Shown here: in pieces, positions 34,960-43,645 of the stretch
Numbering within the stretch: the stretch's first letter is position 1
Layout: each line of letters begins with the position of its first letter
NCBI RefSeq assembly: GCF_900086725.1
Contig: NZ_LT574836.1
Coordinates: 124,001-188,000, forward strand
Length of the DNA stretch: 64,000 bases
Source: Bariatricus massiliensis
GTDB taxonomy: Bacteria; Bacillota; Clostridia; Lachnospirales; Lachnospiraceae
Direction: 5' to 3'
Notes under the pieces: model-generated
Databases searched by the model: none
The model's input: the letters and a program-made list of their open reading frames with translations, nothing else
Told to the model about the DNA's origin: nothing
Program-made: the position numbers and the translations under genes

Positions 34960-36483
34960 ATGAATAGTATGAGAAGTAAACAAGCAATGAAAAATATGAT
35001 TGCTAATGTGTTCCTACAAATAGTGATTTTTACTTCTGGAATTATACTTCCGCGTTTTTTCATGGAGGCATATGGTTCAGGGGTGAATGGAATGATTACG
35101 TCAGTTAATCAGTTTCTTGCCTATTTGGGATTAGCGGAGGCGGGAGTGGGAACCGCTTCTGTTGTTGCGTTATATTCACCTTTGGCTTGCGATGATAAAG
35201 AAGAAGTTAACTCTATTCTGTCGGCTACTCGGAAGTTTTATAATCGTTCAGGAGTGCTTTTCTTGGTGTTGGTATTAGTGCTTGCTTTCTTTTATCCCAT
35301 ATTGATTTCGCGGCAATTGGATTCAGGGATGGTTCGGGGGATGGTTTTAGTATTAGCTAGTAGTACTCTGGTAGATTATTTTTTCCTTGGAAAATATAGA
35401 GTACTTTTGACTGCAAATCAAGAAGGATACGTGGTCGCAATTATTCAATCAATTGGAACAGTTGTAAATATAATTGTTTCTATTCTGCTAATTTATCACC
35501 ATACACCGGTAATATTGGTAAAAGCGGTTGCAACTGGAGTATATATGCTCCGTTTGATATTAGTGAGGATATATGTGAGGAAGAGATATCCCCACTTGAA
35601 TTTTAAAGCAGCACCCAAGCCGGAAGCGTTACCCCAGCGGGGCGCTGCGCTTCTTCATCAAGTTGTAGGCGTTATTGTGAACAATACAGATGTGGTATTA
35701 CTTACGATATTAATTGGCCAGAATTCTTTGCTGGAGGTAAGCGTGTACGGTGTTTATAACCTTGTGGCTACCGCAGTGAATATGTTTATGACGTCTTTTA
35801 CAAATGGATTGACGGCTGGGTTCGGTGAGGTGATATCGAAAGGAGAAGATGAAACACTTGAAAAGAGTTATGCCAGCTATGAGTATGTGTATATGATTGT
35901 TTTGGCTATAGTAGTGATATGTATGGGGGCACTAATTTTGCCGTTTGTTTCTATATATACTAAAAACATGTCGGATGTGAGTTATGTGCGTCCTGTGGTA
36001 GGATTTTTATTTACTGTTATTGTTTTCTTGCAGAATTTGAGGATACCTGGCCTTACGATTATATGCGCTGCCGGTCATTATAAAGAGACAAGATATCAGG
36101 CAATAGCAGAGGCCGTTATTAACATTGTTGTTTCGATTTTACTTATAGGGAAGTTGGGAATATCCGGTGTGCTGATAGGAACAATTTGTTCATATGGATA
36201 CCGGTCGTTTGATGTAATTTTATATAATAGCAAATATCTGGTCAGAAATTCCAGAAAAAAAACAATGTCAAGATTTTTAAGAAATTTTGTTTTAATTATT
36301 TTGTTAATGATGTTGAGTTGGAGTCTTGTGCCTCAGAATCTGACATCTTTTATAATGTGGTTTATATATGCAATAATTTTAGGTTTACTGAGCACGGTAT
36401 TGTTTGGAATTGTAAATTATATTGCTGAGCCGAATGAATGTAAAGACTTGTATATGAGAATAAAAAGAGTTATTTGGCACTAA
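34960..36483 (+). CDS. Second polysaccharide flippase (Wzx/PST family)
   Basis: A polytopic membrane protein of about 507 residues with 12-14 helices, N-terminal QIVIFTSGIILPRFFMEAYGSGVNGMITSVNQFL, typical of Gram-positive PST transporters for lipid-linked oligosaccharides. A second flippase besides that at 22818 suggests that the two blocks make separate products or were assembled from different sources. Starts at 34951 (TTG) and 34969 (ATG) are also possible. It closes the second block; no clear terminator is seen after it. Confidence 0.88.
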   Translation: MNSMRSKQAMKNMIANVFLQIVIFTSGIILPRFFMEAYGSGVNGMITSVNQFLAYLGLAEAGVGTASVVALYSPLACDDKEEVNSILSATRKFYNRSGVLFLVLVLVLAFFYPILISRQLDSGMVRGMVLVLASSTLVDYFFLGKYRVLLTANQEGYVVAIIQSIGTVVNIIVSILLIYHHTPVILVKAVATGVYMLRLILVRIYVRKRYPHLNFKAAPKPEALPQRGAALLHQVVGVIVNNTDVVLLTILIGQNSLLEVSVYGVYNLVATAVNMFMTSFTNGLTAGFGEVISKGEDETLEKSYASYEYVYMIVLAIVVICMGALILPFVSIYTKNMSDVSYVRPVVGFLFTVIVFLQNLRIPGLTIICAAGHYKETRYQAIAEAVINIVVSILLIGKLGISGVLIGTICSYGYRSFDVILYNSKYLVRNSRKKTMSRFLRNFVLIILLMMLSWSLVPQNLTSFIMWFIYAIILGLLSTVLFGIVNYIAEPNECKDLYMRIKRVIWH

Positions 36484-36503
36484 AAACTTTTAGGTATAAT
36501 ATA

Positions 36504-36532
36504 TAGACAATCATTTAAAAAAAAGATATAAT
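36504..36532 (+). promoter_or_regulatory. Promoter for the cohesin-like membrane protein gene
   Basis: TAGACA (one mismatch to TTGACA), 17-bp spacer, TATAAT. It starts a new unit after the second flippase; a further TATAAT lies at 36495-36500. Confidence 0.65.
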
Positions 36533-36597
36533 GGACAAGGAACATTTCAAATTTAAGATTAAAGAGATAAAATATTATAGAAGAGAGAGGAAAGCAC

Positions 36598-38028
36598 ATG
36601 AAGATAATGAAAAGAATTGCGAGCATGTTGCTGGCAATATGCTTAATCGTACCATGCTTTTCCATGGTAACAAAAGCGGCAGAAGGAGTAATATTTTTCA
36701 CTGATTTGGAAACCAAGGTCGGCGATACGTTTGACATTACTGGTACGGTAGTATCAAAGGGCGGAACGTTGAAAGATGTATCTGTTCAGATGTCCTATGA
36801 TACTTCATATATGAGATTTGTAAGTGGCGATGGTGTTAACGCTGACAGTGAAGGAAAGCTCACTTATACAGGAACTGGAAGTAGTGACAGATTAGAATTC
36901 ACCATGACATTTCAGGCACTGCAGGAAGGCAGTTCAAGAATGACACAGGAGGCAGCTACGGTTACCACTACAAGTGGGGAGACACTCAGCTGTACCAATG
37001 GCTATTCTGATGTGACCATAGGTGCCGGTGACCCAAGTAAGATTGTTGATACGGGTAATACCAGTGAAGTTACAATTGACGGACAGTCCTATACGCTTTC
37101 AGAAGCATTTTCTGACAATGAGATTCCGGCAGGGTTTACAACGGGCGATATAACTTATGAGGGGACTACATACAAGGGCGCAGTTCAGGCAAACAGTGAT
37201 ATTGCGCTGGCATATCTCATCGACAGTAATCAGGCGGGAAAGTTCTGGGTATATAATTCTACGGATGGAACATTTTCTCCGTGTGACGAACTCCTTATAT
37301 CTGATGAGTACTCCATTATTGTTTTGAATGGAAGAAATGAAGTAAAGATGCCCGATAAATATGAAGAGGTTTCGATGGAGATTAACGGAACATCGTATCC
37401 AGTATGGACTGAACCAGACAGAGATGGATTCTATATATTGTATGCTGTAAATAATGAGGGTGAAAAGTCACTATACCTTTATGATTCATTAGAACACACA
37501 TATCAAAGAATGGAAACTCCCAAAGCAGTAAGTTCTGAAAAGAAAACTGCGTCTAATTTATGGGGAAAAATGTCTGAGGTTATTACAAATTATTTGGTTT
37601 GGTTCGTTGTTGGAGTGGTATGTTTATTATTAATACTTGTTATCTTCCTGATAGTTTTTGCTGTTAAATTACATCATAGAAATGTTGAACTGGACGATTT
37701 ATATGATGAATATGGGATTGACGACGAACAGGATTCTCAGTCGCTGCCTAAAGGTACAAACAGAAATCATGCTAGAGCGTCCTATGAGGATGACGAAGAT
37801 GATTTTGATGACTATTATGAGGATGACGAATATTATGATGACGATGATAATGAAGACGATTTATCAGAGCTTCGCAGGGATTTCATGTCAGAATTAGATA
37901 GAAAAAAGACTTATGATGAATATTATGATGACGACGATTTTGAAGAAGGTTATGAAGATGAACGACCAAGGAAATCTAGTAAATCGAAGGATGACACATT
38001 TACAATGGATTTTATTGACTTAGATTGA
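36598..38028 (+). CDS. Surface-exposed membrane protein with cohesin-like domain and acidic cytoplasmic tail
   Basis: A 476-residue protein. Signal peptide about 1-27 (cleavage near KAA), then a cohesin-like beta domain (about 28-145: VGDTFDITGTVVSKGGTLKDVSVQMSYDTSYMRFVSG, RLEFTMTFQALQEGSS), a second beta region, one membrane helix (about 330-358) and a highly acidic Asp/Glu/Tyr tail (about 360-476). The topology is outside domain, single membrane span, charged inside tail. No dockerin or cellulosome gene is near. The function is unknown; the tail could bind cations or a cytoplasmic partner. It has its own promoter. Confidence 0.75.
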   Translation: MKIMKRIASMLLAICLIVPCFSMVTKAAEGVIFFTDLETKVGDTFDITGTVVSKGGTLKDVSVQMSYDTSYMRFVSGDGVNADSEGKLTYTGTGSSDRLEFTMTFQALQEGSSRMTQEAATVTTTSGETLSCTNGYSDVTIGAGDPSKIVDTGNTSEVTIDGQSYTLSEAFSDNEIPAGFTTGDITYEGTTYKGAVQANSDIALAYLIDSNQAGKFWVYNSTDGTFSPCDELLISDEYSIIVLNGRNEVKMPDKYEEVSMEINGTSYPVWTEPDRDGFYILYAVNNEGEKSLYLYDSLEHTYQRMETPKAVSSEKKTASNLWGKMSEVITNYLVWFVVGVVCLLLILVIFLIVFAVKLHHRNVELDDLYDEYGIDDEQDSQSLPKGTNRNHARASYEDDEDDFDDYYEDDEYYDDDDNEDDLSELRRDFMSELDRKKTYDEYYDDDDFEEGYEDERPRKSSKSKDDTFTMDFIDLD

Positions 38029-38042
38029 ACGCAGAAAGGTAT

Positions 38043-38198
38043 ATGATAGGGGATAGAAAACGATATTGCTGTCCTCGATATTGATATTTTACATGGCGCG
38101 CTGAAAAGCAAAACAGCAAATGGTATGACCTGTTCCATAAATCAAGGAAATTTTTAAGGGCTTTTTTGGAGGGCAGAGAAGTGATGCTGGATAAATAA
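38043..38198 (+). pseudogene. Possible gene remnant with in-frame stop
   Basis: ATG at 38043 opens MIGDRKRYCCPRY, an in-frame TGA at 38082 interrupts, and the same frame continues as YFTWRAEKQNSKWYDLFHKS and RKFLRAFLEGREVMLDK to TAA at 38196. The second half has a codon-like amino-acid composition. No family is recognised. The rest of the 38029-38353 gap holds a hairpin and no other gene that I can see. Confidence 0.25.
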
Positions 38199-38224
38199 GG
38201 AGCCACTCTTAGGAGTGGCTCCTT
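38197..38224 (+). terminator. Hairpin after the cohesin-like gene region
   Basis: AAGGAGCCACTC, loop TTAG, GAGTGGCTCCTT: a perfect 12-bp stem. There is no real T-run after it, so termination would be inefficient or factor-dependent. Confidence 0.55.
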
Positions 38225-38353
38225 AAATTAGAGGAACGTGTTATTATGGTGCGTTTACGATAAAATTACGGAAATTCAAGAAAAAAGTAGATGTGTATTT
38301 TCTTATGATGAAATGAAAAAATGCAAAGTAGTTATGTGCGAAAGGTAAATAGA

Positions 38354-39295
38354 ATGTGCAAGGTAGCAGTGCTAATTCCGTGTTACAATGAGAGTGTAAC
38401 AATTAAAAAGGTTATAGAGGATTATAAGAAGGTTCTTCCAGAGGCAGATATATATGTATATGACAATAATTCTACGGACAGTACCGACAAGATTGCCAAG
38501 CAGGCAGGGGCAATTGTCAAATATGAATACCGACAGGGAAAGGGAAATGTTATAAGAAGCATGTTCCGTGATATTGATGCGGATTGTTATTTGATGATAG
38601 ATGGAGATGATACATATCCTGCTGAGAATGCCAGACAAATGGTCAATCTTGTACTGGAAAAAGGGGTGGACATGGTTATTGGGGATCGTTTGTCTTCTAC
38701 TTATTTTAAAGAGAATAAACGGCCCTTTCATAATGTCGGAAATAGAACAGTGCGTTTTTTTATTAATAAACTATTTAAAAATGAGATACAGGATATTATG
38801 ACTGGATACAGGGCATTCAGTCGATTATTCGTAAAATCATTTCCAGTACTTTCTAAAGGTTTTGAAATAGAAACAGAGATGACAATTCACGCGTTAGATA
38901 AAAATTTTTTGTTGGAGGAGATTCCGGTCGCATACCGCGATAGACCGGAGGGGAGCGAGTCAAAGCTTAGTACAGTGTCAGATGGAGCAAAAGTATTAAA
39001 GACAATAGCTACATTATTCAGAGAATATAAACCATTTACTTTTTTCTCTGTAATCTCGGGATTTCTTGCAACTTTAGCATTGGTACTGTTTATTCCTATA
39101 TTAATCGAATTTTTAAATACAGGGGTTGTTCCTCGTTTTCCAACGTTGATTGTCGCGGGTGTTGTTGGTCTTTGGTCAATGTTGATGTGGATATGTGGGA
39201 TTATTTTACAGGTAATTGTACAGAAACACAGACAGTTGTATGAATTGAAATTGAATGAGATTCAAGAAGTAAGCCGGAGAAGTGTTCATGAATGA
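38354..39295 (+). CDS. GT2 polyprenyl-phosphate glycosyltransferase (GtrB/DPM1-like)
   Basis: A GT2 enzyme of about 313 residues: KVAVLIPCYNESVTIKKVIEDY, VYDNNSTDSTDKIA, and the DxD site in LMIDGDDTYPAENA, then two C-terminal membrane helices (about 235-300). Such enzymes load a sugar onto undecaprenyl phosphate. ATG 38354 is supported by AAAGGT seven bases upstream; the frame also extends to 38321. It overlaps the GtrA gene by 14 nt, giving the GtrB-GtrA order of glycan-decorating systems. Confidence 0.88.
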   Translation: MCKVAVLIPCYNESVTIKKVIEDYKKVLPEADIYVYDNNSTDSTDKIAKQAGAIVKYEYRQGKGNVIRSMFRDIDADCYLMIDGDDTYPAENARQMVNLVLEKGVDMVIGDRLSSTYFKENKRPFHNVGNRTVRFFINKLFKNEIQDIMTGYRAFSRLFVKSFPVLSKGFEIETEMTIHALDKNFLLEEIPVAYRDRPEGSESKLSTVSDGAKVLKTIATLFREYKPFTFFSVISGFLATLALVLFIPILIEFLNTGVVPRFPTLIVAGVVGLWSMLMWICGIILQVIVQKHRQLYELKLNEIQEVSRRSVHE

Positions 39296-39677
39296 TAATA
39301 ATTTGGGAAAGCAGATTCTGAAATTTACAGTTGTCGGAGGCAGTGCCTTTGTCATTGACTATCTGCTTCTATTTTTATGTACAGAATTTATAGGGATGCC
39401 CTACTACATCTCAAATATTATATCTTTTTCAGTGTCTGTAATTTTTAATTACATTTTAAGCGTTAAATGGGTTTTTGATGTTGAAGACAAAAGAAATAAG
39501 AGTGCAGAGTTTGTAGTGTTTATTATTCTAAGTGTCATAGGACTTGGAATTAATCAGGTTGTTATGTGGGCCGCAGTTGAATATATAAAAATATACTATA
39601 TGCTGGCTAAAATAGGGGCAACTGCAATTGTGATGGTTTATAATTTTATAAGTCGAAAAATGGTTTTGGAAAAATAG
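39282..39677 (+). CDS. GtrA family membrane protein (putative lipid-linked sugar flippase)
   Basis: A 131-residue protein with four membrane helices and the GtrA pattern: LKFTVVGGSAFVIDYLLLFL near the start, SFSVSVIFNYILSVKWVF in the middle, and FISRKMVLEK at the end. GtrA proteins are thought to flip undecaprenyl-phosphate-linked sugars made by GtrB. Coupled by overlap to the GT2 gene and followed 10 nt later by a large membrane protein. Confidence 0.9.
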   Translation: MFMNDNNLGKQILKFTVVGGSAFVIDYLLLFLCTEFIGMPYYISNIISFSVSVIFNYILSVKWVFDVEDKRNKSAEFVVFIILSVIGLGINQVVMWAAVEYIKIYYMLAKIGATAIVMVYNFISRKMVLEK

Positions 39678-39687
39678 AGGTTTAACT

Positions 39688-41478
39688 ATGCGAGTAAAAA
39701 TGAGAAAATTTTTGAAAAGTTGCTATTTTAAAATATTATTATCAACGATAGCGGTTATTTGGACATTGGGATTAAAGACATCTAATTTTGCATCCGTTCT
39801 TTTGGTTGTTCTTTTTTATTTTTTTTATAAAAATGAAATAAATTGTTCTGAAAAGAGGGAGCGAATAATTGCAGGAGTCTTGTCTGTACTGTTGGCAGTT
39901 TTTCAAGTGGCGGGTAATTATGATGATTTCCTTTTACTTGTAGATGTAAAATTAGTGTTGTTGATTAAATATATCTTAGCTATAGCTGGTTGGTGCTGCA
40001 TTTTTTACACATTAATAGCAATTATCTTTAAAATGGCAGAAGAGAAGGATTTGGTGTGTGCGGCACAGAAGAATTCTAAAGGAATAAAGGTTTTTGGAGC
40101 ATCATTTGGCATTCTAATACTGTGCTGGCTCCCCTATTTTATTGCCTATTATCCGGGTATATTGACATGGGATACAGAATGGCAGTTTGAGCAGGCTTTA
40201 GGAATCAGTTCTTATAGTAATCACCAGCCGGTGCTTCATACATTGTTTTTAAAGTTGTTTTACAATTTGGGAATTAAGATTTTTCATAATCCTAATGGAG
40301 GGATGGCAGTTTGTGTTTTTGTACAGATGATAGTAATGGCCTCTATTTTTGCATTTTTGATAGTAATTTTATATTGGCGTAAAATCAGAAAACAATACCT
40401 TGCATTGTGCATAATTTTCTTCGGTATTATGCCCTTTAATGCTTTGTATTCTATAGCCATTTGGAAGGACATTTTTTTTGCGGGAAGTATACTTCTTTTT
40501 TCCATAATTTTATGGGAACTACAGGATAGTCATGATGACAATAGACTCACGAAGATTGGACAGATTATTGGATTTATAGTCGTGGGGATATTGGTATGTC
40601 TTTTGAGAAGTAATGGCTTTTATGCATATTTATTTTGTATTCCTTTTATGGTCTTAATGTTGAAAAAGAGGAGGGCAGGAGTTATTTTAGGCTGTATTGT
40701 TACTTTAAGTATAGTTGGGATTGTGAAAGGTCCGGTTATGGAAGCTAAGCATGTTATTCAGCCCGACATAGTTGAAAATCTGTCCATACCGATTCAACAT
40801 ATTGCCCGTGTAGTCGCTGATGGATGTGAGTTAACGGATGAGGAGGAAAAATTACTGGGACAAGTGATTGAGATAGACAGAATACCTGAAGAGTATCTGA
40901 ATTATATTTCAGACCCAATAAAAACTCTGATTCGTGAAAAAGATAATCAACAGTATATTAAAGATAATAAAAAGGAATTTTTCTTTCTATGGTTAAAGCT
41001 TGGACTGCGCTATCCAGAGGAATATATAAAAGCTCAAATAGACCAAACAAGAGGGTACTGGACTACGGATGAGCAGTATTGGGTAATAACTACTGAAGTG
41101 ACAGAACATGCGGAAATATTAGGAATGTACAGGGATTCGAAATTGCCTTCAGGAATAGTACGTATAATGGAGTGGGGGGAAAATGCATATATGGAAATAC
41201 CTATTTATGGAATTTTGTGGAGTATAGGATTTTATTTTTGGATTATGCTGCTAATGCTGGCAATAACAATAAAAAAGAAGAAAAACATACTTCCATTTTT
41301 ACCGGTATTGGCATTATGGGGATCGCTAATGATAGCTACCCCGGTTTATGCAGAATTTAGATATATATATTCGTTGATTATAGGAATTCCTCTTTTTATA
41401 GCAATCAGTTTTTCTTCTGAAGAAGAGAGGAATTACGTATCTGATGCAGAGACAATTACAAACAAGGAATGTTTGTAA
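39688..41478 (+). CDS. Large polytopic membrane protein (DUF6020-like), possible GtrC-type glycosyltransferase
   Basis: A 596-residue protein with at least twelve membrane helices. A conserved outside loop YYPGILTWDTEWQFEQALGISSYSNHQPVLHTLFLKLFY follows helix 4-5 and has acidic residues (TWDTEWQ) as in GT-C-type enzymes; AIWKDIFFAG lies further on. I recognise the pattern as DUF6020. Behind GtrB- and GtrA-like genes it could transfer the flipped sugar to a surface polymer, the GtrC role. That role is inferred from order and topology. A strong terminator follows. Confidence 0.75.
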   Translation: MRVKMRKFLKSCYFKILLSTIAVIWTLGLKTSNFASVLLVVLFYFFYKNEINCSEKRERIIAGVLSVLLAVFQVAGNYDDFLLLVDVKLVLLIKYILAIAGWCCIFYTLIAIIFKMAEEKDLVCAAQKNSKGIKVFGASFGILILCWLPYFIAYYPGILTWDTEWQFEQALGISSYSNHQPVLHTLFLKLFYNLGIKIFHNPNGGMAVCVFVQMIVMASIFAFLIVILYWRKIRKQYLALCIIFFGIMPFNALYSIAIWKDIFFAGSILLFSIILWELQDSHDDNRLTKIGQIIGFIVVGILVCLLRSNGFYAYLFCIPFMVLMLKKRRAGVILGCIVTLSIVGIVKGPVMEAKHVIQPDIVENLSIPIQHIARVVADGCELTDEEEKLLGQVIEIDRIPEEYLNYISDPIKTLIREKDNQQYIKDNKKEFFFLWLKLGLRYPEEYIKAQIDQTRGYWTTDEQYWVITTEVTEHAEILGMYRDSKLPSGIVRIMEWGENAYMEIPIYGILWSIGFYFWIMLLMLAITIKKKKNILPFLPVLALWGSLMIATPVYAEFRYIYSLIIGIPLFIAISFSSEEERNYVSDAETITNKECL

Positions 41479-41606
41479 TCGCAGACACTGAATATAAGTA
41501 AGAGAAACTGCAAATGAAGCATAGACTAATAATGAATAAAGATTTGGGATAAGGAGAACGATACCTGTTGGAAAACAGCTCGTTTTCTATACTTATAGAA
41601 TTGTAA

Positions 41607-41652
41607 AAATCCGATAGCACTTATAAAATACTGAGGCTATCGGATTTTTTTT
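41607..41652 (+). terminator. Terminator after the Gtr-like genes
   Basis: AAATCCGATAGC pairs with GCTATCGGATTT and ends in eight T residues. The 303-base gap 41479-41781 contains this terminator and the glmS promoter. I see no glmS ribozyme core. Confidence 0.85.
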
Positions 41653-41693
41653 GCTAAATATTGTTTAATGGGTACTAGCTTAACACTTTTCTA

Positions 41694-41722
41694 TTTACAA
41701 AATATTACGAATTTGTTACAAT
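41694..41722 (+). promoter_or_regulatory. glmS promoter
   Basis: TTTACA, 17-bp spacer, TACAAT: each hexamer has one mismatch to consensus. It leaves a leader of only about 50 bases, too short for the known glmS ribozyme. Confidence 0.65.
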
Positions 41723-41781
41723 ACATAACATAGTGCAAAAAAAGTGGTCTTTTGTACAAATAAAATGGAGGTAAGGCAGAT

Positions 41782-43608
41782 ATGTGTGGAATCGTAGGAT
41801 ATATTGGAAAAGAACAGGCAGCATCGATTCTTTTGGATGGATTATCAAAGCTGGAATATAGGGGATATGATTCAGCCGGAATGGCTGTTTATAATGGAGA
41901 GGATATAGAAGTTGTAAAGTCAAAGGGGCGTTTGAAGGTATTGAGTGAGCTTACCCATGATGGTGCAACCATGCCGGGAACGTTGGGAATAGGACATACA
42001 AGATGGGCAACTCACGGGGAGCCCTCTGATGTAAACGCACATCCTCATTGCAATAAGGATGAGAGCATTGTCGTAGTCCATAATGGAATAATTGAAAATT
42101 ATCTGAAGCTAAAAAGGAAATTGGAGGATAAGGGATATAAATTTCTATCGGATACAGACACCGAGGTAATCGCACATCTTTTAGATTACTATTATACCGG
42201 GAATCCGCTGCAAGCTGTCACTAAGGTCATGCACCGTATGGAGGGATCTTATGCGCTTGGAATTATTTTCAAAGACCATCCGGACGAACTTTACGCTGTC
42301 AGGAAAGATAGTCCGCTTATTGTAGGCCATACTAAAAGTGGTAGTATTATTGCCTCTGATGTGCCGGCGGTACTTAAATATACAAGAGATGTTTTCTTTA
42401 TTGAGAATGAAGAAATTGTCAGAATGACAGATCAGACGATGGAATTTTTCACAGTGGACGAAGAGCCGTTGGAGAAGAAATCTACCAGAATAGAATGGGA
42501 TGTGAATGCAGCCGAAAAGGGCGGCTATGAGCATTTTATGCTGAAGGAAATGTATGAACAGCCTAAAGCTATAACAGATACATTTTCACCTAGGATCAAG
42601 GAGGGGAAAATTGTAATAGATGAGCTTAATATGTCGGATGAAGAAATTAAGGCAATTAAAAAAATTATGATTGTTGCATGTGGTTCTGCTTACCATACGG
42701 GAGTGACCAGTAAATATATTCTTGAGGGATTGGCGAGGATTCCTGTTGAAGTAGATTTGGCCTCAGAGTTCCGATATCGTGACCCACTGCTTGAGGAAGG
42801 AACGCTGGTGATTATTGTAAGCCAGTCGGGAGAAACAGCGGATTCTTTGGCAGCTTTGCGGGAGGCAAAAGCGAGGGGGGCAAAGGTGCTGGGAATTGTT
42901 AATGTGGTTGGCAGCTCTATTGCCAGAGAAGCAGATAATGTCATGTACACATGGGCGGGGCCCGAGATTGCCGTTGCCACAACAAAAGCATATACCGCGC
43001 AGTTGATAGCAGAATATTTACTGGCGATGAAATTTGCTTATGTAAGAGGAAAACTGAATGATGCAGAACTTGCAGCGTTAATTGATGATATGCGGAAACT
43101 TCCGGCACAGGTGGAGATGCTGTTAAATAATAAGCAAAAGATTCAGAAATTTGCTAACAGATATTTGGCTGCTAAAGATATTTTCTTTATTGGACGAGGC
43201 ATTGATTATGCGATTTCGTTAGAAGGTTCTTTAAAATTAAAAGAGATTTCCTACATTCACTCTGAAGCTTATGCCGCAGGAGAACTGAAGCATGGAACGA
43301 TATCCTTGATTGAGGAGGGGACTTTGGTTGCCGCAGTTCTTACACAGGAAGAACTGTATAAAAAAATGATAAGTAATATGGTGGAGGTAAAGACCAGAGG
43401 TGCGTTTGTTCTGGCGGTTACCAACACCGAAAATACTGAAGTAGAAAAAGCAGCTGATTATGTTATTTATATTCCAAAAACTAACAAGTATTTTACAAAC
43501 TCATTAGCGATTATCCCCTTGCAATTGTTTGGATATTATGTTTCAATAGGAAGAGGATGTGATGTGGATAAACCTCGTAATCTTGCGAAATCTGTGACAG
43601 TTGAATAG
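41782..43608 (+). CDS. glmS: Glutamine-fructose-6-phosphate aminotransferase (isomerising)
   Basis: Makes glucosamine-6-phosphate from fructose-6-phosphate and glutamine, the first committed step to UDP-GlcNAc and so to peptidoglycan and the amino sugars of the polysaccharides in this window. The 608-residue protein has the N-terminal nucleophile Cys2 (MCGIVGYIG), GHTRWATHG, the two SIS domains (CGSAYHTG, SQSGETADSL, and IGRGIDYAISLEGSLKLKEISYIHSEAYAAGELKHG) and the end DKPRNLAKSVTVE. All key parts are present. Ribosome site GGAGG. Unlike many Firmicutes genes it has no ribozyme-like leader. Confidence 0.97.
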   Translation: MCGIVGYIGKEQAASILLDGLSKLEYRGYDSAGMAVYNGEDIEVVKSKGRLKVLSELTHDGATMPGTLGIGHTRWATHGEPSDVNAHPHCNKDESIVVVHNGIIENYLKLKRKLEDKGYKFLSDTDTEVIAHLLDYYYTGNPLQAVTKVMHRMEGSYALGIIFKDHPDELYAVRKDSPLIVGHTKSGSIIASDVPAVLKYTRDVFFIENEEIVRMTDQTMEFFTVDEEPLEKKSTRIEWDVNAAEKGGYEHFMLKEMYEQPKAITDTFSPRIKEGKIVIDELNMSDEEIKAIKKIMIVACGSAYHTGVTSKYILEGLARIPVEVDLASEFRYRDPLLEEGTLVIIVSQSGETADSLAALREAKARGAKVLGIVNVVGSSIAREADNVMYTWAGPEIAVATTKAYTAQLIAEYLLAMKFAYVRGKLNDAELAALIDDMRKLPAQVEMLLNNKQKIQKFANRYLAAKDIFFIGRGIDYAISLEGSLKLKEISYIHSEAYAAGELKHGTISLIEEGTLVAAVLTQEELYKKMISNMVEVKTRGAFVLAVTNTENTEVEKAADYVIYIPKTNKYFTNSLAIIPLQLFGYYVSIGRGCDVDKPRNLAKSVTVE

Positions 43609-43645
43609 TATTGCATCCTAAAAAGCAGTGATCAAGGATGAGTAT

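Noticed and set aside
36598..38028. Cellulosome scaffold component
   Set aside because: Only one cohesin-like domain, no dockerin or cellulase gene nearby, and the membrane span with acidic tail is unlike scaffoldins.
41479..41781. glmS ribozyme in the leader of glmS
   Set aside because: I find no ribozyme core-like sequence; the gap holds a terminator and a promoter that leaves only about 50 bases of leader.
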